From Hydra vulgaris (Eukaryota > Cnidaria > Hydrozoa > Anthoathecata > Hydridae): DNA of 64,000 bases. The stretch is from assembly GCF_038396675.1 (NCBI RefSeq), contig NC_088932.1, positions 29,414,001 to 29,478,000 of the forward strand, in the 5' to 3' direction. The position numbers and the translations under genes are program-made. Shown here in pieces: positions 48,260 to 61,119 of this stretch (its first letter is position 1; the number at the start of each line of letters is the position of its first letter). The notes under the pieces are model-generated. The model was not told where the DNA came from and made no database searches. It saw nothing but the letters and a program-made list of their open reading frames with translations.

Positions 48260-49690
48260 GTCATCCTAACCGCTGACTTATGCTGACATTTATCTTTTGT
48301 TTCAAAATTCCACATACCAAAAAGACTGAAATCCAGACCCAAAATTATGCTTTTGTCTGAAAGAGAGAAAGGAAAACAAATAAACGCTTTCGTCGTTTGG
48401 AAATCTTTATGAAAAAGTGCAGAATTTTTGAGGTGGTTTATGTGAAATTAAATTGTGTTAATTTAGCTCAAAGTGTTTTTTGTTTTACTTAAAATACTTG
48501 TTTTTACAAGTCAGGTGTTAACCATTTTACGCCAAAATAATGAAATCGAATAGGTTGTTTTGTTTTTAATTGATTAGACAAAGCTTATAACTTTTAAGGT
48601 TGTGTTAGATTAATCGATACATATATACGTACTGTAAAAACAACTCAAAAACCACACCAAATGATTTAGGATGCAGAAAGAGGTTTAAGATACAAAAACT
48701 TTGATATATAATGGTACACCACTATGTATGAAGTTTATTAATTTTCTTGACTTTTAAAAACCGACTTTTTTTTGTTAAATTTTTCACTTATAGCTGAGCA
48801 TTTGGCTAATAAAAAATTATTCAAAATATTTTAAGTCAAAAGTAGACTCATTAGCTACCGGTAGCTTTGTGTCTATCTTTGAATTAAAATGTTTTCAATA
48901 AGTTTCGAAGTGAAAAATCTAACAAAGAAAAGTCGTAAATGTTTTTGTTATGCAGGAGCCTTAAAGCCGTATAAGAGATTAATTTAGCAAAAAACTGTTT
49001 TTCTATGACCTATGGATTATGACTTAATGTAAATAAAAAAAAAGTTTTCTATCATGTTATTATGAATTTTTTAATTATAAATCTTTACATCTGTAAACTT
49101 TCTCACGATTGTTGCCTCGGGGTAGCTTTTTGCACGCACAGATTGTAATACTTGTAACTAAAATTGTAACTAAGCTAAAATTATAACTTTATTTCCTATA
49201 TGTCTATTTTTCTAACTTTATCTAATCAAAAAATTATTCGTTCATTATTTTAGATTATTCAAGCTGCTTGCAAAACTTCTAAATAATAAAAAAATCTAAA
49301 TACTAAAAAAATTATGTTAAAATTTATCGCTTTGCCTATAGATTCAAACACAATGTTTCAATAGATTCTTAAATTTTTTTTTTTAATGTAATTGATTTAT
49401 AATACGTATAAATAATAATATAAAATTATTTTAAAACATGGATATCTTTGAAATAAAAGGTAATTTTACGAAATAAACTTGTTTTAAAACATGGATATCT
49501 TTAGAATAAAGACGTCATTTAGAAACAATAAAATAAGAATTGAGACTACACATGTAAAACATAAAAAATATTGTTGTTTTTGTGGTACCTATTATAAGGG
49601 ATTTGTAATGCATCAGATGTTTCCTATAGACCAAATTAGCAGTAACCGTTTTTATTTAAATAAAATCAATTTTTATTTAGTCACGCTAAA
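48260..49690. other. AT-rich stretch without recognised gene
   Basis: AAACATGGATATCTTTGAAATAAA at 49435 recurs at 49486. No coding signal beyond a 70-residue frame at 49491-49703 that leads into the LINE remnant. Confidence 0.4.
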
Positions 49691-50275
49691 TACAGTAATC
49701 TAAATTGTATTAAACTAAATGCCGAAAAAACTGAGTTTTTGATTTCAGGTGAAGCACAAATACGAATACGATCTGGTAATAAAAAAAATCTTCAGAATAA
49801 ACTTTGACATCTGCGATTCACGTGGGATGCTAAACATTCAATTTTACGGTAATAAAAAAAATCTTCAGAATAAACTTTGACATCTGCGATTCACGTGGGA
49901 TACTAAACATTCAATTTTACGGTAATAAAAAAAATCTTCAGAATAAACTTTGACATCTGCGATTCACGTGGGATGCTAAACATTCAATTTGTGCTTCTCT
50001 CAGTTATACAAATGTTAATGAAAAAGTCTTAAACTTTAGAGCTGTTGTTCAAACTCTTATTCAATCTGAAATCCGGTTTGCCCTCCCAAATACGATCTCC
50101 TATATATATAAACCATTGCAAGTCCCTACCTTAACTTACGGTATGCAGCTATGTAAAAATAACTGTGCTTTGATGAAAAAGCTAGATATAATTGGAAGCA
50201 GTGCGCTAAAATCGCTTTTAAATGTTTCGAAACACAGTAAGAACTATACAAATTCGCTATTTAAAATTTAAAAAA
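49690..50275 (+). pseudogene. LINE reverse transcriptase C-terminal remnant
   Basis: KLNAEKTEFLISG near 49712 is the post-YADD block. A 73-bp triplication interrupts it, then SYTNVNEKVLNFRAVVQTLI and KPLQVPTLTYGMQLC, ALMKKLDIIGSSALKSLLNV, SKHSKNYTNSLFKI-stop at about 50272. The block YKPLxxPxLxYGxxLC...SALKxLLxxSxxSKNYxxSLFKI recurs at 53175-53350, showing a local family. Dead copy. Confidence 0.75.
49775..49990. repeat. 73-bp tandem triplication
   Basis: Units at 49775, 49848 and 49921 (GGTAATAAAAAAAATCTTCA onward) differ by one base seen (GATGC or GATAC). 73 is not divisible by three, so the reading frame of the LINE is broken by it. Confidence 0.95.
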
Positions 50276-50631
50276 GTATTCAATAAAATAAATTAAACTT
50301 GTTCCTTCGTCTTCTTAATAATAAATCAACTGCAGACATTATCTTTTCACAACCGAAACACTCTTCACTTCAACATTCGTTTGTTGGCGATATTTAGGAC
50401 CTATGCCGTTTTCAGATGTTAAATTTTCAAATTTTAATTCAAAATAAAAAGAAGGTAAAAATAGCATTTTTTAAAAGTGAAATTCCTTCCGAAGTTTTAA
50501 GAAGTAACTAATTTTAGGCAATTATACGCATATTTTAAACATTTTTCTACAAAAACAAAAGATGAAAAAAATATTGAGGTGAGGGTTTTTGTAGTTTTTA
50601 CGGTACGCTTACCTGAAGCATTTAATTACGC

Positions 50632-50790
50632 TACCCAATGGACACAGGGGAAAAAAAAGACGTCTTTAAAACGTTTTAAACGTTTTGGACATTTTTTGAA
50701 CGTTCAAAAGACATTCAAAAGCTTTTAAAAGCGCCGTATATTTGCCTACCCAGTCGGCACAGGTGCCGACTGGGTAGGCAAATATACGGC
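50632..50790. repeat. MITE-like piece with 58-bp palindrome and CCCAGTCGGC motif
   Basis: Two perfect 28-bp arms (50733-50760, 50763-50790; GCCGTATATTTGCCTACCCA onward) around AG. The centre holds CTACCCAGTCGGCAC in both orientations. At 50632 a related CTACCCAATGGACAC starts an AAACGTTTT-rich interval, so 50632-50775 may be a short MITE with its right end duplicated in inverse. Confidence 0.8.
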
Positions 50791-50794
50791 TTTT

Positions 50795-51330
50795 AAAATA
50801 AATAATCATGAACTCTGGCTCTTTTTACAATTTTTAAAAGAACAATTTTAAATTTATTTACACTGAGTTTGAAGTTTATTTAAGATGGTACCCCAAGAAA
50901 TATAAAAAAATTTCATTGGAACTTTAGTCAAATTTAAATTTTAAAACATAAATACATCATTAAAATTAATTTAAAACTTTCTTATTTGAAAATCTTTGCC
51001 TCGATTATTTGAAATAAATATAATTTATGTTAGAGTAAAAATAATCAAGTTTTTTTTAAAAAATTACCCAAAACATACAAGCCTTGCTAACATGAAATTT
51101 GGAACATTTTCAAACAAGATTGTTATAATAAAACTTGAAGTACTTAAATGCGTCAAACAAAAAGCCTTTCTCAAAGAATTTTGTTACTGCGAGAACAAAA
51201 TGCAAAAATTTCAATTTTTTTTTCATAATCATTTCAAAAGTAATCGTTTCGCAAACTTTTTAGGAACACTTTTTATTTACAAGATAAAAAATAAGTTAAC
51301 GAAATAAGAAACTTAAAATATTCCGTTACA
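50795..51330. other. AT-rich stretch without recognised gene
   Basis: A 103-residue open frame at 50996-51307 is Lys/Phe-rich with no motif; probably chance. Confidence 0.4.
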
Positions 51331-51960
51331 AATACAAGATACATTATTATATGACTCTTAAAGTCTTATACGTGACGTTTGTTCGCCCAATAATTGAATT
51401 CGCGGTTCCAGTGTGGTCCCCTCAGCTTAAAGGAGAAATAGAACTGCTCGAGAAAGTTCAACACAGGGCTACGAGACTCAATCCGACTCTGGCAAAAATG
51501 AAATACGAGGAAAGACTGGAGATTCTTGGCCTCAGCCCATTATGTGAACGCAGACTTCGTGGAGATTTGATCCAGACTTATAAATTATTAAATAAGATTG
51601 AAAATGTGGACTTTTTAAACGGTTTCAAGCCAAATGATTTTCAAATATCTAGAGGAAACGGTGTCAGGTTTGAACGCGAAAAAAACAAAGTGCAACTTAA
51701 GACACTCATTCTTTACTAACAGAATAACAAAACCATGGAATAAACTACCTAAAGATGTAGTTAATGCAAAATCAGTAAACAGTTTTAAAGCACAATTAGA
51801 CAATTGGCTCCTTTTAAATAAAATTAATACTGACACGGCTGTCTAAGTGTGTTATTAATACACACTCTCGTCGTCTTCGGGCGGCTACAGCATCTACTAC
51901 TACTATATATTACAGTTGTTAATGATGCATATATAAATTTTTTAAATCAAAAGTTAAATA
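51330..51960 (+). pseudogene. CR1-like LINE 3' end
   Basis: Starts abruptly at about 51345 with LKVLYVTFVRPIIEFAVPVW, then KGEIELLEKVQHRATRL, YEERLEILGLSPLCERRLRG and DLIQTYKLLN. A one-base shift near 51690 leads to RHSFFTNRITKPWNKLPKDV and VNAKSVNSFKAQLDNWLL-stop at 51846. These are the classic C-terminal blocks of CR1-like reverse transcriptases. The short 3' UTR contains CTCGTCGTCTTCGGGCGGCT and ends in a TA-rich tail. 5'-truncated, as most LINE copies are; only one frame break, so rather young. Confidence 0.88.
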
Positions 51961-52086
51961 GGGGGTAAAAAGGAAGATCACTAAAAAAAAAAAATATCAA
52001 AAGTATATTGTTACATCTTCGATTGTAAAAATGAGTTCTTTAAGCTTTCGTTTAAAACAAAAGTGGTTACTTTGATGAATAAAATC

Positions 52087-52850
52087 CTAAGTGAAATTTT
52101 TTAAAACTATTTTATTCCATAAGAATGGTCCGCGATAATCAATACAAAATTTAAAAAGATTTGTTTGAAAAATGGGCTGCTTAATAAAATTATCATTCCG
52201 CAAAATGTATTTATTTTTATCTTTCGATGAATACAAATTATGGAAAGAAATAGGGGATGAATTGGTTTTACATTTAAACATAAAACAAAGAATATTAAAA
52301 ATGTTAAGCTCATATATATTAAAAACTTTATTTTCAAATAATAGAGGCTTGGCATGAGTATAACGGTCTTTAAAATATATGAGACGTGCTACATGCTTCT
52401 GCTGACAATAAAGAGGTCTAAGTTTAGTTTTCTTTGCACTAACCCAAGCAATGTTTGCATAGTTTATGTGACAATGAATAAATGAGTGATATAATTGTAC
52501 TAAAGTACGTTTATTTAAAACATTTCTTGCTTTGTACAATATTCCTATACTTTTTGAAATTTTACTTGACTTTTCCATGTAAGATTTTCATCTATACAAA
52601 CACCTAGAAAGTTGGTTACTGTTACTTGTTTAATTTGTGTATTGTCAATAACAAAATCAGGCATGTTAATTGGCAGTTTATGTTTTTTGATAAGAGAATG
52701 GAAAAGAACCCATTTAGTTTTATCAATGTTAAGAGATAATTTGTTAGTCTTAAACCAGTCAGATATTTTGATTAACTCGATGTTCAAGCAACTAAATAAA
52801 GTAGGAATGCTTTTGTGTGACATAAATAAATTGGTGTCATCAGCATCAGA
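52087..52850 (-). pseudogene. LINE reverse transcriptase C-terminal half
   Basis: Minus strand from 52850: DADDTNLFMSHKS (YADD site with Tyr changed to Asp by reading), DWFKTNKLSLNIDKTKWVLF, TNFLGVCIDENLTWKSQV; a shift near 52570; then SIGILYKARNVLNKRTLVQL and SFIHCHINYANIAWVSAKKT. KHVARLIYFKDRYTH and RGPFLWNKIVLKNFT-stop at 52087 close it. Same family as 43636-44500. 5' truncated exactly where an opposite-strand LINE starts. Confidence 0.85.
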
Positions 52851-53515
52851 TAACTATCGCGGTATTAGTATTTTGACAAAACTCTTTGAATATATTATAA
52901 TGCAAGTATGTCCGGAAATACCAGACAGCCACTCTTATCACTTTGGTTTCAAGCAAAATAGTTCCACCCTGCATGCAGAGTTCCTATTGAGTATATATAT
53001 ATCCGTAGTTTAGACGCAAACAAGGCCTTCGAGATCTGTAACTGGGATTTACAAGGCCATAGACAAAATAAAGCTACAATCCAATCAGAAAATGTAAACG
53101 AAAGAATTATTCAATTTCAATCAATCTCCAGAGCTCTTATAAAATCATGAATTCGTTTTTGTCAGCCATTAATTATGGTGCAATTGTTCAAATCTCTGGC
53201 TATACCAAATCTATCATACGGATTAGAAATTTGTGATTATAATAATACTTTTCTTAATAAATTAGACGGTTTTGGAAGATCAGCATTAAAATTTCTCTTT
53301 AGTATTTCAATATACAGCAAAAACTATATGCATTCCTTCTTTAAAATTAATGACATCCTCGTTCGAATCAGATTACTGAGGAATCCGACTTGTTTTTCCT
53401 TGATTTTAACTCAAATATTTGATGTTAATAAGGATAACTGCTTTATCAACGAAGTAATGAAAAGTCAAAACCGCCTGGAGCTAAGCTCGATTTAGTGTTT
53501 GATTAAAGGGGAAAA
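52835..53515 (+). pseudogene. LINE reverse transcriptase, internally deleted
   Basis: DNYRGISILTKLFEYIIMQV and HFGFKQNSSTLHAEFLL (finger region) are followed by a short decayed palm remnant (DANKAFEIC near 53015). With the rest of the palm missing, PLAxPNLSYGLEIC-type sequence follows from 53175 (FKSLAIPNLSYGLEICDYNN, SALKFLFSISIYSKNYMHSF). The C-terminal part is the same family as 49690-50275. Confidence 0.75.
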
Positions 53516-54000
53516 AATCATTATCAAACGTCGTAACAATGACGTAGAAGATAATATAGCGGAAATTTCAAACAAGCCCTTTGAATTCTGAAACATCAGA
53601 GAACAAAGAATGATATTCAAATGTTTGATGGAAGAAAGCATTCCAAGAAGAATTTAAAGTTCTAATAACTACAAACAAGTAATTCTTTTTATCAATTGTA
53701 TACAAACTTCGTTTTTATCATATTTATATATAAACATTATTTTAAAATGTGGTAAATAAACATATAGTGAAATATCTTAACACTTCCTCCGAAAAATTAG
53801 CAGATTCATTTTTATTTATTGTATTTTTTATTTTACAGGGTTATTCGTTATCATACGCGCGACTATTCATTTTTATATACGCGTTTATATGCGAGTCAAC
53901 TAACCATAAAAACTCTAATATAATTTTATATAAACAATAAATAGGCTTATATGTTTTTTTATAGATATATTCAAAATATAAATTATTTTGTTGCCACTGC
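53516..54000. other. Downstream part of LINE remnant and AT-rich spacer
   Basis: 53500-53660 may continue the decayed LINE C-terminus (WRKHSKKNL-like); beyond it nothing is recognisable. Confidence 0.35.
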
Positions 54001-54007
54001 TATTTAT

Positions 54008-54435
54008 TTATTTTTTCTTTCTTCTGGCACATGGACAACACGCTTTCTTGATAATTCCAAGCGTTTGAGTTTTCTTTATTGTAGTAGGCTGAGACATGTT
54101 GAAGCCTGCTGCAGAAAGATTTTCTTTTATTGCTTCTTGCGTACGAAGATTGTTTTCTTGTACGCATAATTCAATAATATTTTTTATTTGAGCGTTTATA
54201 GGTCTTTTACCTCGTTTTTTATCAGAAAATGACTTGAATTCAGTCATGTCGTCAAATTCTCCACTGTTTAACTTAACGACAAGATTTTGATCTGTGCGTT
54301 AGATAAATTAAGAGAAGTGGAAATGCTTGTTGTAGATTCATTTCTTTCAAATAAATGCTTAAGCATTTCAATGTGCTCTTTTGTAATATTTTTCCTTGTT
54401 TTTCGATTGGCACTGCTATTTTCTCTTCCATCCAT
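54008..54435 (-). pseudogene. Helix-turn-helix start of an IS630/Tc1-like transposase
   Basis: ATG at 54435 (MDGRENSSANRKTRKNITKE) begins a first helix-turn-helix (HIEMLKHLFERNESTTSIST, SLNLSNAQIK). A frame shift near 54300 leads to VVKLNSGEFDDMTEFKSFSD, then KKRGKRPINAQIKNIIELCV and a second helix-turn-helix (TQEAIKENLSAAGFNMSQPT TIKK). It ends near 54005 in Arg/Lys. Two HTH units with a GRP-like KRGKRP hinge is the Tc1/IS630 plan. No catalytic domain follows. The assignment is by architecture. Confidence 0.5.
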
Positions 54436-54834
54436 AGGGTAAATATTTGTGTATTAATAATAATTATAAATAGTTAAATTTAAATCTAGAAAAATTCACA
54501 AGTAGATAAATAATAATTTAATCAATCAATAAATTTGACAAATCAACAAAGACCTAATACTAAATTAAGTAAGAAAAAGTGGGTAGTTTGTACCGTAAAT
54601 AAACCATCATCATCTTTATATTAAAAAGTCACCACTTTGAGCAAGTCTCGCAACAAGCGAAAAAATAAAACTTTTTTACGCCGCTTAACCCAGTCGGCAA
54701 ATTTAGTATTGTAAATACTCGGAGTATTGATCACGTATAACATACCGCCGTTGATACCAGAAAAATACGCATTTAGTTTTGAGTTTCGAATTCGAGTTCA
54801 ATACCACTTATTTATCAAAAATACGTATTATTTA

Positions 54835-54884
54835 ATATTTGATCAAAATCGGATACGATATCGTACCCGATTTTGATCAAATAT
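54835..54884. repeat. 50-bp palindrome
   Basis: ATATTTGATCAAAATCGG and its reverse complement around TACGATATCGTA; one mismatch. Lies in the left end of the CCCAGTCGGC element. Confidence 0.93.
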
Positions 54885-54899
54885 CAACATATAACGGAA

Positions 54900-56415
54900 A
54901 AACGAAAATCTTTGCTTTAAAGCGCATGCTTAAACTGAAATTGTGAAAGCAAAATTTAAATTAAAAAGTTTTCTCTTGAGAAATTTAGTAAAAAGTTTGT
55001 CTGGAATGAAAAGTTATAGTCAGGAATACATAAAAAGTTGTATGAAGAGGTATCGTACTGCTAAAGCAGTATCGCATATCCCCAATACAGTTACAGTACT
55101 TTTTTGTACTAAAAAAGTTACTAAAACTTTGTCATAAAAATATTTATTACTACTTTTAAATTTATTTAGATTTATGAAGTCCTAAATTAATATAATTCAA
55201 ATATATTATAAATCCTATAATTTCATACCTTGCTTATTTTATTATGTTGATTATTATTTTATTAACATTTCTGTTATGCTATTACCTTTTTTTTTGTACT
55301 GTTTTAAAAAATTTAGAAAAATAAATTGAAATTTCGAGCCAACACTGACATTTTATTGTTGCTAAACATTAAATTTTGTTATAAAGATTGCAGTTCTTCT
55401 ATCTTTTTTTTGCTCTTTATTCAATAAGTATTTGATTTAAATTAAATATGATTATAATTTGATATTTTATTACGAGATATATGTTTTTATATATGAATAT
55501 ATATATGAATCTTTTTAGATTTTTTTATGTTATTTTTAAATTTTTTGTTCGCGCATATGTAAACACCTCATATATATAAATATTATATGAGGTGTTTATA
55601 TATGTTATATAAAGTTAAATAAATGTATTGTGTTTTATAGTTATTATATATGTTTATATTATGTTGTTTCCATGTTTTCAAAGTGTGTGACTTGGCAAAT
55701 GTGTTGAGCAAGATTTTGCGTAAAGTTTTTATTTATGTTACAAATGCTGTTACATTAAGCTTACCTTTATGTTGGTGTCTATTGTTATATCAGATATATT
55801 GAATTTTGATTCATATTTGATGTTTCTCTTTGTAGTTACTTATCCATTATACTTTTTCATTTCAGATTTATCATATGATGGATTTATGCGATATAAAAGA
55901 ACAAATGTATGTAAATTTTTATGAGTTTATTCTAGGCTTTTCTAAATGTTTCTTATTCACATTTTATTTTACAAGCAAGGTCTGCTAGCAAGTTTGAGCT
56001 GAAAATTTTTTTTAGCTTTTAAGGAGAATTGGCGTTATTCTTTGTTTAATTTAATTTGTTAAAATATAGTAGTTCTAACAAATAAATGTTTGTTTGTTCT
56101 TGGTTTTTTACTTATCTGTTTTCAGATTCTTAGGCAACTCAGCTAAGCAAGTTTTATTTTATTTTTTAGTGCTATTGGAAAGAGGTGAAAGTTATTTTTT
56201 AGAGTGATTGAAAAGAACTGAAGTGTTTTTTAGTTACTTCACACAGTGTAACTGATACTGATTTGAGTAAGTTTACTATTTTGTTTTATTTTATATTGGA
56301 TTTATTTTATATTTGATATATATTATATTAAATAAATATTTTGTGTATTTAACATGGAAAACTGACTGTAATTTGTTGACACGAAAGTTTATAAACTTAA
56401 ATCTGCCTATATTTC
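54900..56415. other. AT-rich interior without recognised gene
   Basis: A hairpin TAAACACCTCATAT/ATATGAGGTGTTTA lies at 55559-55597. TCTAGGCTTTTCTAAA at 55932 matches a word of the 183-bp palindrome at 24701. A 64-residue frame at 54943-55137 has no motif. Confidence 0.45.
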
Positions 56416-56416
56416 A

Positions 56417-57407
<991 letters not shown>

Positions 57408-57409
57408 AT

Positions 57410-57845
57410 TACTTTAGAGTAAAATATACTGACTGACATTGCTTCAAATTTTAATACAAGATTGTGCATTTATTATTTTTGTTCATTAAGGTAAGAATAA
57501 CTTTGTGCATTGTAGATTCTTTGTTAAATTAAAAATAATTGATGTAAATAAATATTGTTTAATATTTTTGATAAACAACTTATGTATATAAACATATAAA
57601 AAGATATGGATTTTAATAAATCTTAAGTTTAAATAAAGTCTTTGATTAGAAAAGATCACAATTTGTATGATTCTTTTACGTTCATTTATTCAATTGTAAC
57701 AATAGTAAGATTACTGGTAATATGTTTAATGATAACAGCGAAATTGAAATAGATAGTATTAGGCTCAACAAAGTTATTAATGTAAAATGCTAATAGGCAA
57801 CTTGAAAATAGTTGTCAAATGAAAAAAATAGATCTAGGCAGGATG
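57410..57845. other. AT-rich spacer
   Basis: Nothing recognised. Confidence 0.4.
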
Positions 57846-57850
57846 AAATT

Positions 57851-57924
57851 AATCAAATTAACAGACATTAACACTGCTTGACAGAATTCAGTGTCAAGCA
57901 GTGTTAATGTCTGTTAATTTGATT
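57851..57924. repeat. Perfect inverted repeat, 33-bp arms
   Basis: Arms 57851-57883 and 57892-57924 (AATCAAATTAACAGACATTA onward), perfect, spacer GAATTCAG. Confidence 0.96.
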
Positions 57925-58328
57925 TTACTTTAGACACTTCAGAACAAAGCAAAGTATGAGTTTAACTATTTATAGTAACAATAAACACTTTTAAATCTAA
58001 ATAATTTTTTTTTTATAATATCATAATTATGTTCTTTTTTTCATTTTTTTTTTTAGTTTGTCTTCCCTTTGTCATCTTTTGATTAGTTAGCTAACTGTTG
58101 AAACATGGTTTTAATTTTTTAAGTTTAGTATGATGTGAAAGTTACTCTATTAATCATTAGTCAACAGTTAGAGAGAAGCTGGAGCTTAATTAAGAAATGC
58201 TGGAAATTAGCTTTTAATCAAGGTAAAAATAATTTTGTTTACTGGTAACATAATAAAACCAGTTACTACTATTTATTCCGTGCTTTTTTACATTTGTTAA
58301 CATGCTGCTTTGGAAACACTTTCTTTTT

Positions 58329-58349
58329 CTCTCTCTCTCTCTCTCTCTT
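58329..58349. repeat. (CT)n microsatellite
   Basis: Ten CT units; no interruption. Confidence 0.9.
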
Positions 58350-58667
58350 AGATGAGAAGGAGATTTAATAAAACTTAAGTAATTACTGAGCTCTTACGTA
58401 TTTCTTAATACCACAAATGGTAATGAGCATTTATAGGAAATATTTTACGAGTTGCTTACTATTTTATGATATAGTTGCTCAAATTGTTTAACTATAATTG
58501 TCCCTTGATTGTTCAAATATTGTAATAAATAAAATCTTTTTAGTCCAAGTATTTAAGTTAATAAAATATCTTATTAAGTTGTGGTGTTATTTGCCAGCGT
58601 TACTATAGTAACAATGTATACATTGTGTTGTCTAGCCTTTTTATAATCATTTTTAATTATTCTGTAG

Positions 58668-58948
58668 ACAGAATATATGAACCTGTCATTTCGAAAAGGG
58701 CATAAGTCCAAAACTTTTAGCAGTTAGTTTATAAGTTTGAATTAAAAATTTCTGTATGATTTATGTTTTTTTTATAAAAAATAAAAAATACATAAGTTAT
58801 ATACGTTCTTTATTTATCTACTTTTATGTTTAATTTCTTTAGCAACCTAGACATTACTTTAATAAAAATCATATTTTTATTGATTTTGAAAAGTTTTAGT
58901 AAATGGACTTGTGCCCTTTTCGAAATGACAGGTTCATATATTTTCTGT
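58668..58948. mobile_element. 281-bp MITE
   Basis: Terminal inverted repeats: ACAGAATATATGAACCTGTC then ATTTCGAAAAGGGCATAAGT on the left; the right end gives the same sequence in reverse complement with two extra A bases and CATAAG read as CACAAG. Similarity runs about 55 bp into AAAACTTTT. TA is adjacent on both sides, one base off on the left. No gene. Confidence 0.85.
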
Positions 58949-59260
58949 TATTATTATCCTAATTCTACTAACAATAAAATGCAAATAGTACTTTTGTAAT
59001 TAAAAATTGTAATTTTTTTTTCATGTCTTATTATAGGTATTTGCAGGCTTTACTTGACTTTCCTTTTCTGGTACTTGTGTTGTGACAGATTTTAAAAAGA
59101 ATTTAACTGATGTTAATGCGGTCTTTATGTCGTTACCTATAAGCAATGACGTTGCTGATACGGAGTCAAAGTTATCTATTTTTAGATAAATTTGTATTTA
59201 ATATTTTAGATAATATATCAAGTTATTAATGTGTTTTTATTGTTATTAATGATTTATTAT

Positions 59261-59660
59261 ATTCTCTGGTTATCGTGTTAATACGTGTTTAAATGCGAGT
59301 TTGATACTCAGTAGGCGTCGTATGGTATCTTTATACGCATCTGATGTCTATTTTTAATGCGCGTTTGATACGATAAAATGGCTAACATATATTCGTAAAT
59401 AATGCGTATTCTGGAAAGTTTTAAATGCGCATGTAATACCAGGAAAATATCGTATTGAATATTCTCTGGTTATCGTGTTTTATACGTGTTTACAAGAGTT
59501 TCAAATGCGAGTCTGATACTCAGTAGGCGTCGTATTGTATTCCTGTCTTTATACGCATCTAATGCGTATTTTTAATGCGTGTTCGACACGATAAAATGGC
59601 TAACATACATACCACATCGATACGTATTTAAACGAGTTTCTAATGCGCATTTACAACTAA
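59261..59660. repeat. 200-bp tandem duplication rich in ATGCG words
   Basis: ATTCTCTGGTTATCGTGTT starts copies at 59261 and 59461. GATACTCAGTAGGCGTCGTA and GATAAAATGGCTAACATA recur at the same offsets, with about 85-90 percent agreement by eye. ATGCGT/ATGCGCATT words recur more than ten times. It adjoins the right CCCAGTCGGC end and looks like subterminal transposon sequence. Confidence 0.9.
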
Positions 59661-59699
59661 ATTTGCCGACTGGGAACTGCAGATTTACCAAAAAGAGAA

Positions 59700-61110
59700 T
59701 CTGGACAATCAAGATAATAAATTAATAAGATAATAAATTCAAGAGGAAAAAAGTTGAAGAAAAAAAACCTGTTGAAAGTAATTGCTTATCTCGTGAATCA
59801 AAAATTACCCCGGAAATTGGAAAACTTATATTCAAACACTCTTGGAGTTTAGATGACAATAGCAAAAATGCTTTTTATGCTAAATTTACAAAAAAGAATG
59901 AAAAAATAAAGAGTTGTTTTAGACAATAGCAGAAGAAGTAAAAAACTGTTTCAGAAAATAGCAGAAGAAAGTATTCTTATCAATATTTTATGGAAAATGA
60001 TAACATTATTCACAAAAATGTTTGTAAAAAGTCTTTTTTTTTAGGAGTTCTTTGCATTTATCAAGCAAGAGTACATTATTTTCGCAACAAGTTAATAGAC
60101 CTACATACAGGAGTTCGAGTTAAAAGGAAAAAGGAAAGCACGTAAAATACAAATTGTCACAAACTGGACGAAGTTCGTACTCACATAAATTTGTTTCCAC
60201 GTATTGAATCTCATTATTGTAGGAATACTACCAAAAAAGAATATCTTAAAAATAAGTTGAATTTGTCATTAATGTATAAATTTGTCAGTAATGTATGACT
60301 TATATACTGAACATTGTGCAAAAAAAGGAATTCAATATGTTAAGCAACATAAGTATAGAGAAGTGTTTAATGCAAAGTTTAATATAGGTTTTTTAAGACC
60401 AAGACTGCTGTGAAGAGAATAAAATGAATATGGAGAAAGCAATTAACAGCTTAGAGTATAAAATACAATTTCAGCGTCATATTTTTTTAAAGACAGATTC
60501 CTATAAAGAAAGGAAGTGTGATAGAGAATCGAGAAAATTTGTTTTATGGTTTGATAGGGAAAATGTTATTCAGCTTCCAAGAGCAAATATATCAATTTTT
60601 TATTATAAAAGGAAACTATCACTTTTTAATGTCATTGTTCATAGTTCAATAGATAACAAAGTTTACTGTTGTGTGTGGAGTGAATATACTGGTGGTAGAC
60701 TGCTAGTTGTATTGCATCAGCAACTCCACATTCTTCAGATGAGATCATCAGATTTTTTTAACATTGAAAATTTATCAAAGACTATGAGTTTTTTGCAGAT
60801 ACCTTTTTTTATGTTTAACAACTAAAATATCATTCAAATATGCTGCATTTTGTAACATACAAGGACTGTCACTCTATCACTGAACCAGAAATATGTGTAA
60901 GTATTTTGAAAAAAGGAAGGACATTATGAGTTGGCACAATAACACATTTGCAGGAAATAGTCCTCATCTCTATTGTCTCATTTTTAACATCTCCAATTCC
61001 TCTAAGCATAGAAAAATTATAAAGTCAATGCTATGTTTTATGCCTGCAATTGACTGTGCTTTTATGTTTGCAATTGACTGTGCTTTTTATGAAACAATCT
61101 TAAAATAAAA
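59700..61110 (+). pseudogene. Decayed transposase-like gene (SHYCR family, unnamed)
   Basis: From 59745: KKVEEKKPVESNCLSRESKI, FKHSWSLDDNSKNAFYAKFT, SRRKYSYQYFMEN, VCKKSFFLGVLCI, EVRTHINLFPRIESHYCRNT and KEYLKNKL (60215). Then, in the frame from 60424, KFVLWFDRENVIQLPRANIS, FYYKRKLSLFNVIVHSSIDN and YCCVWSEYTGGR. A later piece has LHFVTYKDCHSI and MSWHNNTFAGNSPHLYCLIF. The order HIxSFPxxxSHYCR, FYxRKLxxYNxxV, CYxWxExxGxRG is one I associate with abundant insect and cnidarian repeat genes; the family has no name I can vouch for. The expected Asp-containing blocks after the last motif are lost. Confidence 0.65.
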
Positions 61111-61119
61111 ACTTTTTGT

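Noticed and set aside
50996..51307. 103-residue plus-strand frame
   Set aside because: Biased composition and no recognisable pattern; it ends just before a LINE truncation point.
60424..60825. Stand-alone 133-residue gene
   Set aside because: It is one block of the decayed transposase-like gene at 59.7-61.1 kb, flanked by further broken pieces of the same pattern.
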